Assembly (NCBI GenBank): GCA_000016765.1
Contig: CP000699.1
Span: forward strand, 3,683,001-3,747,000
Length of the DNA stretch: 64,000 nucleotides
From: Rhizorhabdus wittichii RW1
Lineage (GTDB): Bacteria > Pseudomonadota > Alphaproteobacteria > Sphingomonadales > Sphingomonadaceae
Direction: 5' to 3'
Part shown: positions 36,639 through 44,521 of the stretch, piece after piece
Position numbering within the stretch: position 1 is the stretch's first letter
Layout: each line of letters starts with the position of its first letter
Notes under the pieces: model-generated
Databases searched by the model: none
Seen by the model: only the letters and a program-made list of their open reading frames with translations
What the model was told of the DNA's origin: nothing
Program-made: the position numbers and the translations under genes

Positions 36639-36699
36639 CTTTGCGCTGCGCGCGCCTCCGGTCGGGCTCCGCCCTCCCTACGCCGCGCGCAGCGCAAAG
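36639..36699. terminator. Long hairpin after istB inside the IS
   Basis: CTTTGCGCTGCGCGCG (36639-36654) pairs perfectly with CGCGCGCAGCGCAAAG (36684-36699) around a 29-base loop. The 16-bp stem lies 31 bases after the istB stop and could stop transcription leaving or entering the element. Confidence 0.5.
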
Positions 36700-37069
36700 G
36701 CGCGTGTCCGATCAACCTTGCGCCATCGTGAAAGGGGGTCCCTTTTGCGCGCCGATAGGGGGTCCCGTTTGCACGCCGATTGACAAACGAACTGGTAGTC
36801 CTTTGAAGGCGGGCCTCGCATAGCACACCAAACGCACGCTAACCCTAAGAGAGGGCTATAGCGAAAACATATTGCCCCTCTTCGTCGTTCACGGTCCGCC
36901 AGACCTGCCTCCTTGGCACGTCCCCATGCATCGCCATGAACAAGAAAAGCGCCGGAAAATAAGGGGCTCAGTCTAGCTGGCTGTGCGTTGTGGATTGCCT
37001 GGAAGTGTGCCGGACCACCGCCAAAGTTTATGACTAGGCGCTGGCATAGCCGTTGCCGGAGGTGTCCAG

Positions 37070-37373
37070 ATGGCAGTGCGGAACACGCTCAACGTCAAGC
37101 AGGTCGAGGGATTGAAGAAGCCCGGCGTCTATTCCGATGGGGGGATATATCTTCGAATCAGGCCATCGCTGCGCAAAGCAGGGTGTTTCCGGCGCTCCCG
37201 ATCCCAAGGCTGTCGGTTCAAAGTCCTGGCTCTTCATCCATGGCACAGGCAAGAAGCGACCCGAGCTGCCGCGTCGCAACCCGCTACGACCGATGTCCGA
37301 GAGCCTCCTTCTCTGCCATGGCCCTCACAGCCACCGTCATCTTCTGACTCTAATCAGTGAGTCCTGGCCCTAG
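37070..37373 (+). pseudogene. Relic of a P4-type tyrosine integrase (N-terminal arm domain)
   Basis: MAVRNTLNVKQVEGLKKPG and YSDGG, then an interrupted IYLRIRPS, and in the next frame SKSWLFIHGTGKKRPEL, match the DUF4102 arm-binding domain of P4-like integrases. The reading frame breaks near 37165 and the catalytic domain is absent. It marks a second, older integration event beside the IS21 copy. The phage or island it served is gone. Confidence 0.6.
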
Positions 37374-37427
37374 AAGCCAATTGAGGAACCCCAATATGCC
37401 GATATCCAGGAAAATTGCCGGCCAAGA

Positions 37428-37850
37428 TCACCAAACCGCCTGTTCGATGGCGTCCAATATCGCGAGAATATCAGCTCTGCTGTGACCCGTCCGCTCCACC
37501 AGCGCATTCTCGAACATCTGCAGCGCGGGCGCCATTTCGCTGAAGGCCTGCCTGCCCTGCGACGTCAGCCATAGAAACTCCTCGCGCCGATTGGCCATGT
37601 TGGTTTCGCGGCGCAGCCAGCGACGCTGCTCGAGCGCGCGGACGGCGCGGCTGACCTTGGTTTTGTGCATCGCTGAATAGAGGCCGATTTCGCGCGCAGT
37701 CATCCGCTCATGTTCGAACAGCGACGCCAACACGCGCCATTCGGGCACCGTCAGATCATGATAGCGCCGATAGACGGCGCGCGTCCGCTCGGAAACGCGC
37801 GCGGTCAGCCGGTTCAGGCGATAGGGCAGGAAGGTTTCGAGCTTCAGCAT
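37428..37850 (-). CDS. MarR-family transcriptional regulator
   Basis: A 140-residue winged-helix regulator: DLTVPEWRVLASLFEHERMTAREIGLYSAMHKTKVSRAVRALEQRRWLRRETNMANRREEFLWLTSQGRQ contains the recognition helix and the beta-wing. The length is typical. It diverges from the self-sufficient P450 with about 87 bases between starts, which hold a symmetric GTT-AAC site. Ligand-relieved repression of the P450 gene is the likely role. Confidence 0.85.
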   Translation of the reverse strand: MLKLETFLPYRLNRLTARVSERTRAVYRRYHDLTVPEWRVLASLFEHERMTAREIGLYSAMHKTKVSRAVRALEQRRWLRRETNMANRREEFLWLTSQGRQAFSEMAPALQMFENALVERTGHSRADILAILDAIEQAVW

Positions 37851-37864
37851 CGCATATCTTGATA

Positions 37865-37878
37865 GTTACAAATGCAAC
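37865..37878. promoter_or_regulatory. MarR operator candidate
   Basis: GTTACAAATGCAAC is an imperfect palindrome (GTT-x-CA...TG-x-AAC), located between the divergent MarR and P450 genes, 14 bases upstream of the MarR start. Confidence 0.4.
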
Positions 37879-37937
37879 AGTCACACGAGTCGTGCAAGCA
37901 CCGCGAAGCGCGCGGATGCCCCCACCGAGAGTGCACG

Positions 37938-40136
37938 ATGCCCGACGCCCCCCATTATGACGTCGATTTCTACAGCGACGCCTTCATTGCCGATCCGCTG
38001 CCGCATTATGCGGCGATGCGTGCGCTCGGCCCGGTTGTCTACCTGCCGCAGCACGACAATTTCGCGATCGTCCGCTTCCGCGAGCTGCGCGAGGCGATGC
38101 GCGACATTGCCATCTTCCGGTCGGGCGACGGCGTCGCCGGCGACGCTGCGGGTTGCACCTTCCTGCGCGGCAATACGCTGGCGTCGGACCCGCCGGTGCA
38201 CGACAGGATGCGCACCGTCATGGGCGCCCCGCTGCTCCCCGGCGCCCTCGAAGCACATCGCGCCTGGATCGAGGAAGAAGCGCTCGCGCTCGCCGATCGG
38301 CTGTGCGACCGGCAGGTCTTCGATGCCATGGTGGATGTCGCCCGGCATCTGCCGTTGACGATCGTCACCCAATTGGTCGGGCTGCCCGAGGACGGGCGCG
38401 ATCATATGCTTGAATGGGCCGCGGCCTCGTTCGACATTCTCGGCATCCAGAACGAGCGCGGCCGGCAAGGCATCGAGACGATCAAGGAGATGCGCCACTG
38501 GATCAAGACCGGCGCGACCACCGACCGCCTGAAGCCGGACAGCTGGACAGCACGGATCGCGGGGCTGGCGCGCGACGGCTCGATCCCGGCCGACATGGCT
38601 CCCCTGCTGATCCGCGACTATATCAATCCCAGCCTCGACACCACCATCTCCGCCACCGGCGAACTGCTCTGGCAACTGGCGCGCAACCCGGATCAGTGGG
38701 ACAAGCTCCGCGCAGATCCAGGCCTGATCCCGCGCGCGGTGGATGAGGCCGTCCGTCTGGCAACGCCGATCCGTTCCTTCACGCGCACGACCACGGCATC
38801 GGTGGTGGTGGCCGACACCCCGATCCCTGCCGGGGCACGGGTGATGATGCTGTTCGCCAGCGCCAATCGCGATGCGCTTCATTTTGCCGATCCCGACCGT
38901 TTCGACGTCGAACGTCGCGAGCGCGACCATGTCGGCTTCGGTCACGGCATCCATATGTGCGTCGGCATGCACCTCGCGCGGCTGGAGATGACGGCGCTGC
39001 TCAAGGCCTTCCGCACGCGCATTGCGCGGTTCGAAGCCGAAGCGCCCAGCCCCGCCTACAACAATACGATTCGATCCTATGCCGCGATGCCGATGCGGAT
39101 CATCGTTGCCGATCGGGTTGCGGATGACCGGCCTGCCACCGAAGCGCCACGCGATGTCGCTGCCGAGGCGTCCACTGGCCAAGCAGGCTGGATCGACGCC
39201 ACCATCGTCGATCATCGTCTGATCGCCGAGACGGTGATGCTCGTCGAATTCGAAGCGGCTACGGGCCTGTTCCCGCCGTTCGAGGCGGGAGCCCATATCG
39301 ACGTCGAGATCCGGCCAGGCCTCGTTCGTCAATATTCGCTCTGCGGACCGCGCGACGATCGGCGGCGCTATCGAATCGCGGTCCATCGCGAAGCGCGATC
39401 ACGCGGCGGATCGATCGCCGTCCACGACTGGCTCGCGCTGGGACAAGCCTTGCGCATCTCGGCGCCGCGTAACAGCTTCCCGCTGGCTCCCCCCGACGGA
39501 AATGATGCGCCCGTCATTCTCATTGCCGGTGGCATCGGCATCACACCGATCCTCGCCATGGCCGATCAGCTTCACGCCGATGCGCGACCTTTCACCCTTA
39601 TCTATCGCGCCCGCAGCAAGGCCAGCGCCGCGTTCGCAGATGAGCTTGCCGCGGCGCCCTACGCGTCGAACGTCCGCTTCGCCTTCGACGATGCGCAGGA
39701 GCAGCCTTCCGACCTGCCCGAACTGGGCGGCTGCCCCAATCGGAAAAGCGTCTATTGCTGCGGTCCGGCCGGCCTCATCGATCATGTCCGCGCACGATGC
39801 AGAGCGCTGGGCCTCACCGACGCGCAGCTTCATGTCGAGTTGTTCCGCGCGCCACAGGGCAGTGACGATCGGCCCTTCACGCTCCATGCCGCACGGTCCG
39901 GCCTGACGTTGACGATACCCGCCGGCCGCTCAATGCTCGAAGTGCTTGAAGAGGCAGGGGTCGAGGTGCCCAGTTCCTGCTTGTCGGGCATATGCGGCAC
40001 CTGCCTCGTCGATCTCAGCGCCGGCGCTGCCGACCATCGCGACCAGGTCCAGACCGAGGCCGAAAAATCAGCGAATGGCCGCGTCGCGCTCTGCTGCTCG
40101 CGCGCGCTGAGCCCCGAACTGGTGATCGACCTTTAG
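37938..40136 (+). CDS. Self-sufficient cytochrome P450 fused to phthalate-type reductase
   Basis: A 732-residue fusion of the class VII (CYP116B/P450RhF) layout. Residues 1-395 are a P450: ExxR at Glu270/Arg273 and heme loop FGHGIHMCVG with Cys341. Residues about 415-620 are a ferredoxin-reductase-like domain with the flavin motif RQYSL near 464 and NADH motif GGIGITPI at 531-538. The C-terminal 2Fe-2S domain has Cys681, Cys686, Cys689 and Cys719/720. It can therefore run monooxygenation with NADH alone. The I-helix reads PSLDTT, lacking the usual Ala/Gly-Gly before the acid-Thr pair. It is divergent from a MarR gene. The substrate is unknown; O-dealkylation is common in this class. Confidence 0.9.
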   Translation: MPDAPHYDVDFYSDAFIADPLPHYAAMRALGPVVYLPQHDNFAIVRFRELREAMRDIAIFRSGDGVAGDAAGCTFLRGNTLASDPPVHDRMRTVMGAPLLPGALEAHRAWIEEEALALADRLCDRQVFDAMVDVARHLPLTIVTQLVGLPEDGRDHMLEWAAASFDILGIQNERGRQGIETIKEMRHWIKTGATTDRLKPDSWTARIAGLARDGSIPADMAPLLIRDYINPSLDTTISATGELLWQLARNPDQWDKLRADPGLIPRAVDEAVRLATPIRSFTRTTTASVVVADTPIPAGARVMMLFASANRDALHFADPDRFDVERRERDHVGFGHGIHMCVGMHLARLEMTALLKAFRTRIARFEAEAPSPAYNNTIRSYAAMPMRIIVADRVADDRPATEAPRDVAAEASTGQAGWIDATIVDHRLIAETVMLVEFEAATGLFPPFEAGAHIDVEIRPGLVRQYSLCGPRDDRRRYRIAVHREARSRGGSIAVHDWLALGQALRISAPRNSFPLAPPDGNDAPVILIAGGIGITPILAMADQLHADARPFTLIYRARSKASAAFADELAAAPYASNVRFAFDDAQEQPSDLPELGGCPNRKSVYCCGPAGLIDHVRARCRALGLTDAQLHVELFRAPQGSDDRPFTLHAARSGLTLTIPAGRSMLEVLEEAGVEVPSSCLSGICGTCLVDLSAGAADHRDQVQTEAEKSANGRVALCCSRALSPELVIDL

Positions 40137-40138
40137 CG

Positions 40139-40921
40139 TCAGATCGTCCGCGCTTCGGCGATCGACTGCAACATGGCTTCTGCGATCCGGCCCGCTCCCC
40201 CGCGGGCTTCGGCCTTGCGCGTCGGCATGATGGTGGTGAGCACCGCGCCAAGCGAGCCACCATGATCGAACAACGGAACAGCTACGCCCGTCAGTCCGAA
40301 CAGCAGCAGATCGGGGACGATCGCAAAACCCTGCGCGCGGACGTCCGTGATAACCGCCTGCATCTCCTCTTCGGTCAACGGGGGAGGCCCGGCGACGCCG
40401 CTTTCGCGTTCACGGGTCAGGACGGGGCCGACAACTGCGGGGTGGACGAACGAGAGGAACACCCGCCCGGTTGCCGTGAACAGGATCGAACTGTGATAAC
40501 CGACGCGGATATCGAACGGCACGCCCGCGTCATTGCCCTCGTCGCGCAACACGATCACCGGCCCCCTTTCGGACCAGATCGACACGAACATCGATCCATC
40601 GAAGCTTCGTTCGCGCAAACCGTGAATGGCGCGTTCCGCAATCAGCAACGGCCCCTGCTGGCCGAGACGGGAGACACCCAGTTCCGCTGCGAATGGTCCG
40701 AGTTCATAGAGACCATTGCGGCTATCCTGCGATATCAGCCCGATCTTCTTGAAGCTCACCATATAGCTGTGCGCCTTGCTGGCGGACATGCCGGCTGCCT
40801 GCGCCAGGTCCTTCAGCGATACCGCGCGTCCGGCCGCCAGTAGCGCACGCACCAGCGTGAAGCCCACTTCGATCGATTGGACGCCTTTGCTGGGCCGCTT
40901 TTCCGGTTCTGCGCCACTCAT
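40139..40921 (-). CDS. IclR-family transcriptional regulator
   Basis: A 260-residue regulator. The N-terminal winged helix contains VSLKDLAQAAGMSASKAHSYMVSFKKIGLI, and the C-terminal effector domain contains TATGRVFLSF and VPLFDHGGSLGAVLTTI. The ATG at 40921 has AAGGCGG upstream; an in-frame ATG at 40936 is possible. It is convergent with the P450 fusion and divergent from the TonB receptor, whose promoter has three ATTCAC half-sites. It probably controls receptor and ring-attack genes. Confidence 0.85.
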   Translation of the reverse strand: MSGAEPEKRPSKGVQSIEVGFTLVRALLAAGRAVSLKDLAQAAGMSASKAHSYMVSFKKIGLISQDSRNGLYELGPFAAELGVSRLGQQGPLLIAERAIHGLRERSFDGSMFVSIWSERGPVIVLRDEGNDAGVPFDIRVGYHSSILFTATGRVFLSFVHPAVVGPVLTRERESGVAGPPPLTEEEMQAVITDVRAQGFAIVPDLLLFGLTGVAVPLFDHGGSLGAVLTTIMPTRKAEARGGAGRIAEAMLQSIAEARTI

Positions 40922-41130
40922 CCGTACCGCCTTCATTCCATATTGCCGGTCGCTGTCTCCGGTCGCTGGCCAAGAGACGGTACGAACCAGCAGATCCGCC
41001 GAATCGTCGTCCCATTACAAGTGGATGGCCCATCCGCCATGCCGCCAGCCAGTAAAACGAATCGGCAGGCAGGGAAAGTATCGCAACCGCTTGGCCCGCC
41101 GGTCCGCTCGCTGCCGCAACCGTCGGCTGC

Positions 41131-41196
41131 TTGACAAACCGCCATGTCCAAATCTAATAATTCACTATTACAAAACTTGATTCACATATAGTGAAT
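41131..41196 (+). promoter_or_regulatory. Promoter with ATTCAC operator repeats, TonB receptor gene
   Basis: TTGACA (41131-41136) and CTAATA (41154-41159) are spaced 17 bases apart. Half-sites ATTCAC at 41160 and 41180 and GTGAAT at 41191 follow; the last two form the 17-base palindrome ATTCAC-ATATA-GTGAAT. Operators just after the promoter fit repression by the divergent IclR protein. Confidence 0.5.
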
Positions 41197-41211
41197 AATA
41201 AGGAGAGGGAA

Positions 41212-43353
41212 ATGGGGATGCGGCTTCGACTGTTTAAAATGCTGGCACTGGCGAACGTCGCCGCGTTGCCGATGCAGGCCTGGGCTGCGAGCGAGTCCGC
41301 GGACGCGGCGGCTTCGCCAACAGGATCGGGCGGTGCCGTGCTCGAGGATATCGTCGTCACCGCACAGAAGCGTGCGCAGTCGATCGAGCGTGTCCCGGCC
41401 TCGATCCAGGTCATCAGTGGCGGCGATATCGCCGCTTACCAGACGTCCAGCCTGAAGGCCGTCGCCGCCCGCATGCCCAACGTCGTGCTCACCGCCTCAC
41501 CCAGCGGTGCGGTGCAAGCCAATATTCGCGGCTTCGGCACCAGCACCGCCAACAGCGGCTTCGAGCAATCGGTCGGGCTCTATGTTGACGGCGTCTATTC
41601 GCCGCGTCCCCATTCCTACACGGGCGCCGTGTTCGATATCGACCGGGTCGAAGTGGTGAAGGGCACGCAGGGAACGCTGTTCGGCAAAAACGCCTCGGTT
41701 GGTGCAATGAGCCTCGTCACGCGCAAGCCGGGCAGGGCGTTCGGCGGCTACCTGGATGGCAGCTACGAATTCCGGCTTGACGAGACCCGGCTCGAGGGCG
41801 CGATGGACGTGCCGATCGGCGAACGCTTCCGCACACGTATCGCCGGCGTCTATGGTGACCAGAGCAAGGGCTGGGTCCGCAATTTGGCGAACGGCAAGCA
41901 GGAACCGACATCGACCGAATATGCAGGTCGCATCCGCGCCGAATGGGACGCGACTGACACACTGACCTTCAACGCAAAAGGCGAGTTCAGCCGTTACAAG
42001 CGCATCGGCGATCCTTTCGTGGGCGTCGGCGGCACGGTGTTCAACGGCATCGAGGTCGAGGATGCGATCAAGAACGTCTCGTCCAACCTTATCCCGGGCG
42101 ATGGCGGCCAGGCCAGCAACCGACGGCGCAGCAATGTCGCCACCGCAGGCTTCGACTGGAAACTGGGCAATCACACCGTCACCGCCATCACCTCGTGGCA
42201 GAAGCTGCGCTACGACGCCTTTGTCGATCTCGACGAGAGCGCGGGCCCCGTCGACTATGTCGTCAATTTCTACGAGCGTTTCCGTCAGTTCACCCAGGAA
42301 TTGAGGATCGCGTCGGACGACAGCGGTGCGTTCAGCTATGTCGCGGGCCTCTTCTATCTTAACCAGACGCTGAAATTCGGGACAGACACGATTTTCATTC
42401 CGGCTCCGTCGCAGCAATTGCTGACGGTCGATGCCCGCGCCTATTCGGCGTTCGCACAAGGGACTTTCAAGGCAACCGACCGCCTGACCTTCACCGCCGG
42501 CCTGCGCTACACGCGTGACGAAAAGGAAGGCAGGCTCGATATCGCCAAGGGCAATCAGAGCGCCGTCACGCGCACCAAGGCGAATGACGACAGCTTCGAC
42601 TGGTCGTTCGTCGGCGAATATGAGGTGATCGACGGCACCCGGCTCTATGGCTCGGTTTCGCGCGGTCACAAGGGCCAGGGGTTCGCCAATTCGGTTCCGG
42701 GCACCGCGCTGGTTCCGGCCCGCCCCGTCTTCGACGGGGAGAAGGCGACCAACTATGAAATCGGCATCAAGTCGCGGTTTCTCGGCGGGCGCGCGCGCGG
42801 CAACCTTGCCATCTACCAGCTTGACGTGAACGGCTTCCAGGCCTCGCAATTCGATCCGGCGACGCGCTTGTTCATCGTCCAGAATGTCGACGCGCGCAGC
42901 CGTGGCGTCGAGGCCGAATTGCAATTGCTGGCAGCCGAAGATCTGCAGATCAATTTTTCCGGCGCCTATAACGATGCCAATATCCGTGCGACCGGGAAAC
43001 AGCTTGTCAGCGCGCCACGCTGGAACATGACGGCCGGGTTCGACTATACGCCACAACTAACCGACAATATTGAACTTCAGGCCGGCGCGCAGTTCAATTA
43101 TGTTACAAAATATCCGCATCAGTTCGATCTGCTACCTGGCAATTTCACGCCCGGCCATAGCAATCTCGATGCGCGGATCGGCGTGAAATTGTCGCCGTCG
43201 GACATTGTCATCGCGGTCATCGCCAAGAATCTGACCAACGAGCAATATGCCGACTTTGCCTATGGCTATGCCTTCGACGCGCCCGGCACCGCCTTTACCC
43301 AGCAATTGAACCGTCCGCGTACCATCGCCTTGTCGGTTCATCTGCCTTTCTGA
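41212..43353 (+). CDS. TonB-dependent outer-membrane receptor
   Basis: A 713-residue receptor. The signal peptide (MLALANVAALPMQAWA) is followed by the TonB-box-like region LEDIVVTAQKR, a plug domain with VEVVKGTQGTLFGKNASVGAM, and a 22-strand barrel ending in the aromatic C-terminus SVHLPF. In sphingomonads this class imports aromatic or hydrophobic catabolic substrates as well as iron complexes. The ATG at 41212 has AAGGAGAGG at ideal spacing. A strong hairpin separates it from the Rieske oxygenase gene. Substrate uptake for the P450/Rieske pathway is the natural reading. Confidence 0.92.
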   Translation: MGMRLRLFKMLALANVAALPMQAWAASESADAAASPTGSGGAVLEDIVVTAQKRAQSIERVPASIQVISGGDIAAYQTSSLKAVAARMPNVVLTASPSGAVQANIRGFGTSTANSGFEQSVGLYVDGVYSPRPHSYTGAVFDIDRVEVVKGTQGTLFGKNASVGAMSLVTRKPGRAFGGYLDGSYEFRLDETRLEGAMDVPIGERFRTRIAGVYGDQSKGWVRNLANGKQEPTSTEYAGRIRAEWDATDTLTFNAKGEFSRYKRIGDPFVGVGGTVFNGIEVEDAIKNVSSNLIPGDGGQASNRRRSNVATAGFDWKLGNHTVTAITSWQKLRYDAFVDLDESAGPVDYVVNFYERFRQFTQELRIASDDSGAFSYVAGLFYLNQTLKFGTDTIFIPAPSQQLLTVDARAYSAFAQGTFKATDRLTFTAGLRYTRDEKEGRLDIAKGNQSAVTRTKANDDSFDWSFVGEYEVIDGTRLYGSVSRGHKGQGFANSVPGTALVPARPVFDGEKATNYEIGIKSRFLGGRARGNLAIYQLDVNGFQASQFDPATRLFIVQNVDARSRGVEAELQLLAAEDLQINFSGAYNDANIRATGKQLVSAPRWNMTAGFDYTPQLTDNIELQAGAQFNYVTKYPHQFDLLPGNFTPGHSNLDARIGVKLSPSDIVIAVIAKNLTNEQYADFAYGYAFDAPGTAFTQQLNRPRTIALSVHLPF

Positions 43354-43364
43354 TCGGGACCGAT

Positions 43365-43394
43365 CGGGGCGCCGGACAAAGAACCGGCGCCCCG
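43365..43394 (+). terminator. Hairpin between TonB receptor and Rieske gene
   Basis: CGGGGCGCCGG and CCGGCGCCCCG form a perfect 11-bp stem with an 8-base loop, 12 bases after the receptor stop. Without a T-run it may reduce read-through rather than stop it fully. Confidence 0.55.
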
Positions 43395-43428
43395 AAGCCA
43401 CGATTGTTTCTCTCGCGGACTGTAACCG

Positions 43429-44475
43429 ATGCCTTTTGTCAGAAACTGCTGGTACGTCGCCTTGTGGAGCGAGGACCTCCACAGCGGCGCGATCGAAAAC
43501 CGTATCATATTGTCGGAGCCGGTAGTGTTCTACCGCGACCAGCAGGGGCAGCCTGTCGCCCTGTTCGATATCTGTCCGCATCGCTTCGCGCCGCTCAGCA
43601 AGGGACGATTGCTGCCGGGCGGTGGCATCGCCTGCGGCTATCACGGGCTTGAATTCGGTGCCGACGGCACCTGCATTCGCAACCCGCATGGCGATCGCAT
43701 CCCCAATCGCGCGCAGGTGAAACGCTATCCGCTGGTCGAACAAGACAGCCTGATCTGGATCTGGATGGGGGATCAGACGCCTGATCCCGCCCTCATTCCG
43801 CGTTATGATTTTCTCGATCCGGTCAACGGCTACACCGTCACCAGCCGCGAAACGCTGACCATGCCGTGCGACTATCGGCTGATCGTCGATAATCTGCTCG
43901 ACCTCAGCCACATCAACTTCCTGCATGACGGCATTCTTGGCCATGCCGATGCGCCACGCGCGGACATCAGCGTCACGACCGGCGACCGCTGGGTGGAGGT
44001 CACGCGCATTTCACGCAACCTTCCGGTTCCCGCGCTGTTCGCGATGCTGCTCAATGATGGATCGGAGCGTGGCGACCTATGGAACACGATCCGCTGGGAT
44101 CTTGCCGGCTGCCTCAAAAACGATGCGCTTGTCTGTCCGGTCGGCGCCGATCGCAACGACGGCGACGGCATTTTCGGCGCCCATCTGCTGACGCCGGTCA
44201 CCGAAGAGACCACGCTCTACCATATCGCCGCCGCCCGCCAGAAGACCGCGCGGGCCGGGTCGGAAACGAGCGAAGAGGTGCGGCAGCGCCTGGGCGAGCT
44301 TCGCCGGTTTGCCTTTGAAATGCAGGATCAGCCGATGATCGCCGCACAAGCGGAGATCATGCGCAAATATCCCGAAGCGACCCACCACCCGGTCTTTCTG
44401 GAGATCGACACCGGCCCGGCGCAGGCGCAGGCGATCATCAAACGCCACATCGCAGCGGAAAACAGCCCGGCCTGA
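43429..44475 (+). CDS. Rieske 2Fe-2S oxygenase, VanA-like demethylase type
   Basis: A 348-residue Rieske non-heme iron oxygenase alpha subunit. The Rieske cluster ligands are Cys49/His51 (CPH) and Cys69/His72 (CGYH). The catalytic iron site is NLLDLSHINFLH with His161, His166 and bridging Asp158. Length and lack of a beta subunit place it with vanillate and dicamba O-demethylase-like enzymes. It needs an electron-transfer partner, not found next door; the reductase domain of the nearby P450 is fused. It probably shares its transcript or regulation with the TonB receptor upstream. Confidence 0.9.
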   Translation: MPFVRNCWYVALWSEDLHSGAIENRIILSEPVVFYRDQQGQPVALFDICPHRFAPLSKGRLLPGGGIACGYHGLEFGADGTCIRNPHGDRIPNRAQVKRYPLVEQDSLIWIWMGDQTPDPALIPRYDFLDPVNGYTVTSRETLTMPCDYRLIVDNLLDLSHINFLHDGILGHADAPRADISVTTGDRWVEVTRISRNLPVPALFAMLLNDGSERGDLWNTIRWDLAGCLKNDALVCPVGADRNDGDGIFGAHLLTPVTEETTLYHIAAARQKTARAGSETSEEVRQRLGELRRFAFEMQDQPMIAAQAEIMRKYPEATHHPVFLEIDTGPAQAQAIIKRHIAAENSPA

Positions 44476-44476
44476 C

Positions 44477-44508
44477 GGCCCTTCCCCCGTTGCCGGGCGG
44501 GAAGGGCC
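44477..44508. terminator. Bidirectional terminator hairpin
   Basis: GGCCCTTCCC and GGGAAGGGCC form a perfect 10-bp stem between the convergent Rieske and acyl-CoA dehydrogenase genes. Confidence 0.6.
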
Positions 44509-44521
44509 ATTGGCATGTCCG

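Larger units (their letters stand above)
34268..36785 (+). mobile_element. IS21-family insertion sequence
   Basis: The element is bounded by TGTGGATCGGCGTGCAAA at the left and its inverted partner at the right (reading TGTCAATCGGCGTGCAAA from the other strand), each followed by a GGACCCC block. Second inner copies of the terminal motif occur at about 34305-34327 and 36735-36756, as usual for IS21 ends. It encodes istA and istB in overlapping frames. No matching target duplication is seen next to the ends, so one flank has been rearranged. It interrupts the phenicol exporter gene. Confidence 0.85.
29743..37373. mobile_element. Mobile-DNA region adjoining tRNA-Ser (composite, partly decayed)
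   Basis: The region from the tRNA 3' end to about 37.4 kb contains a large serine recombinase, mazEF, a relaxase relic, a phenicol exporter remnant, an IS21-family element and an integrase relic. This is a clustering of transfer functions absent elsewhere in the window. The left border at the tRNA is inferred from the recombinase frame crossing into it. The right border is not defined by any repeat I could find; the following catabolic block may belong to the same island. Confidence 0.6.

Noticed and set aside
34260..36795. Target-site duplication of the IS21-family element
   Set aside because: The bases next to the two ends do not match over any 4-8 base length.
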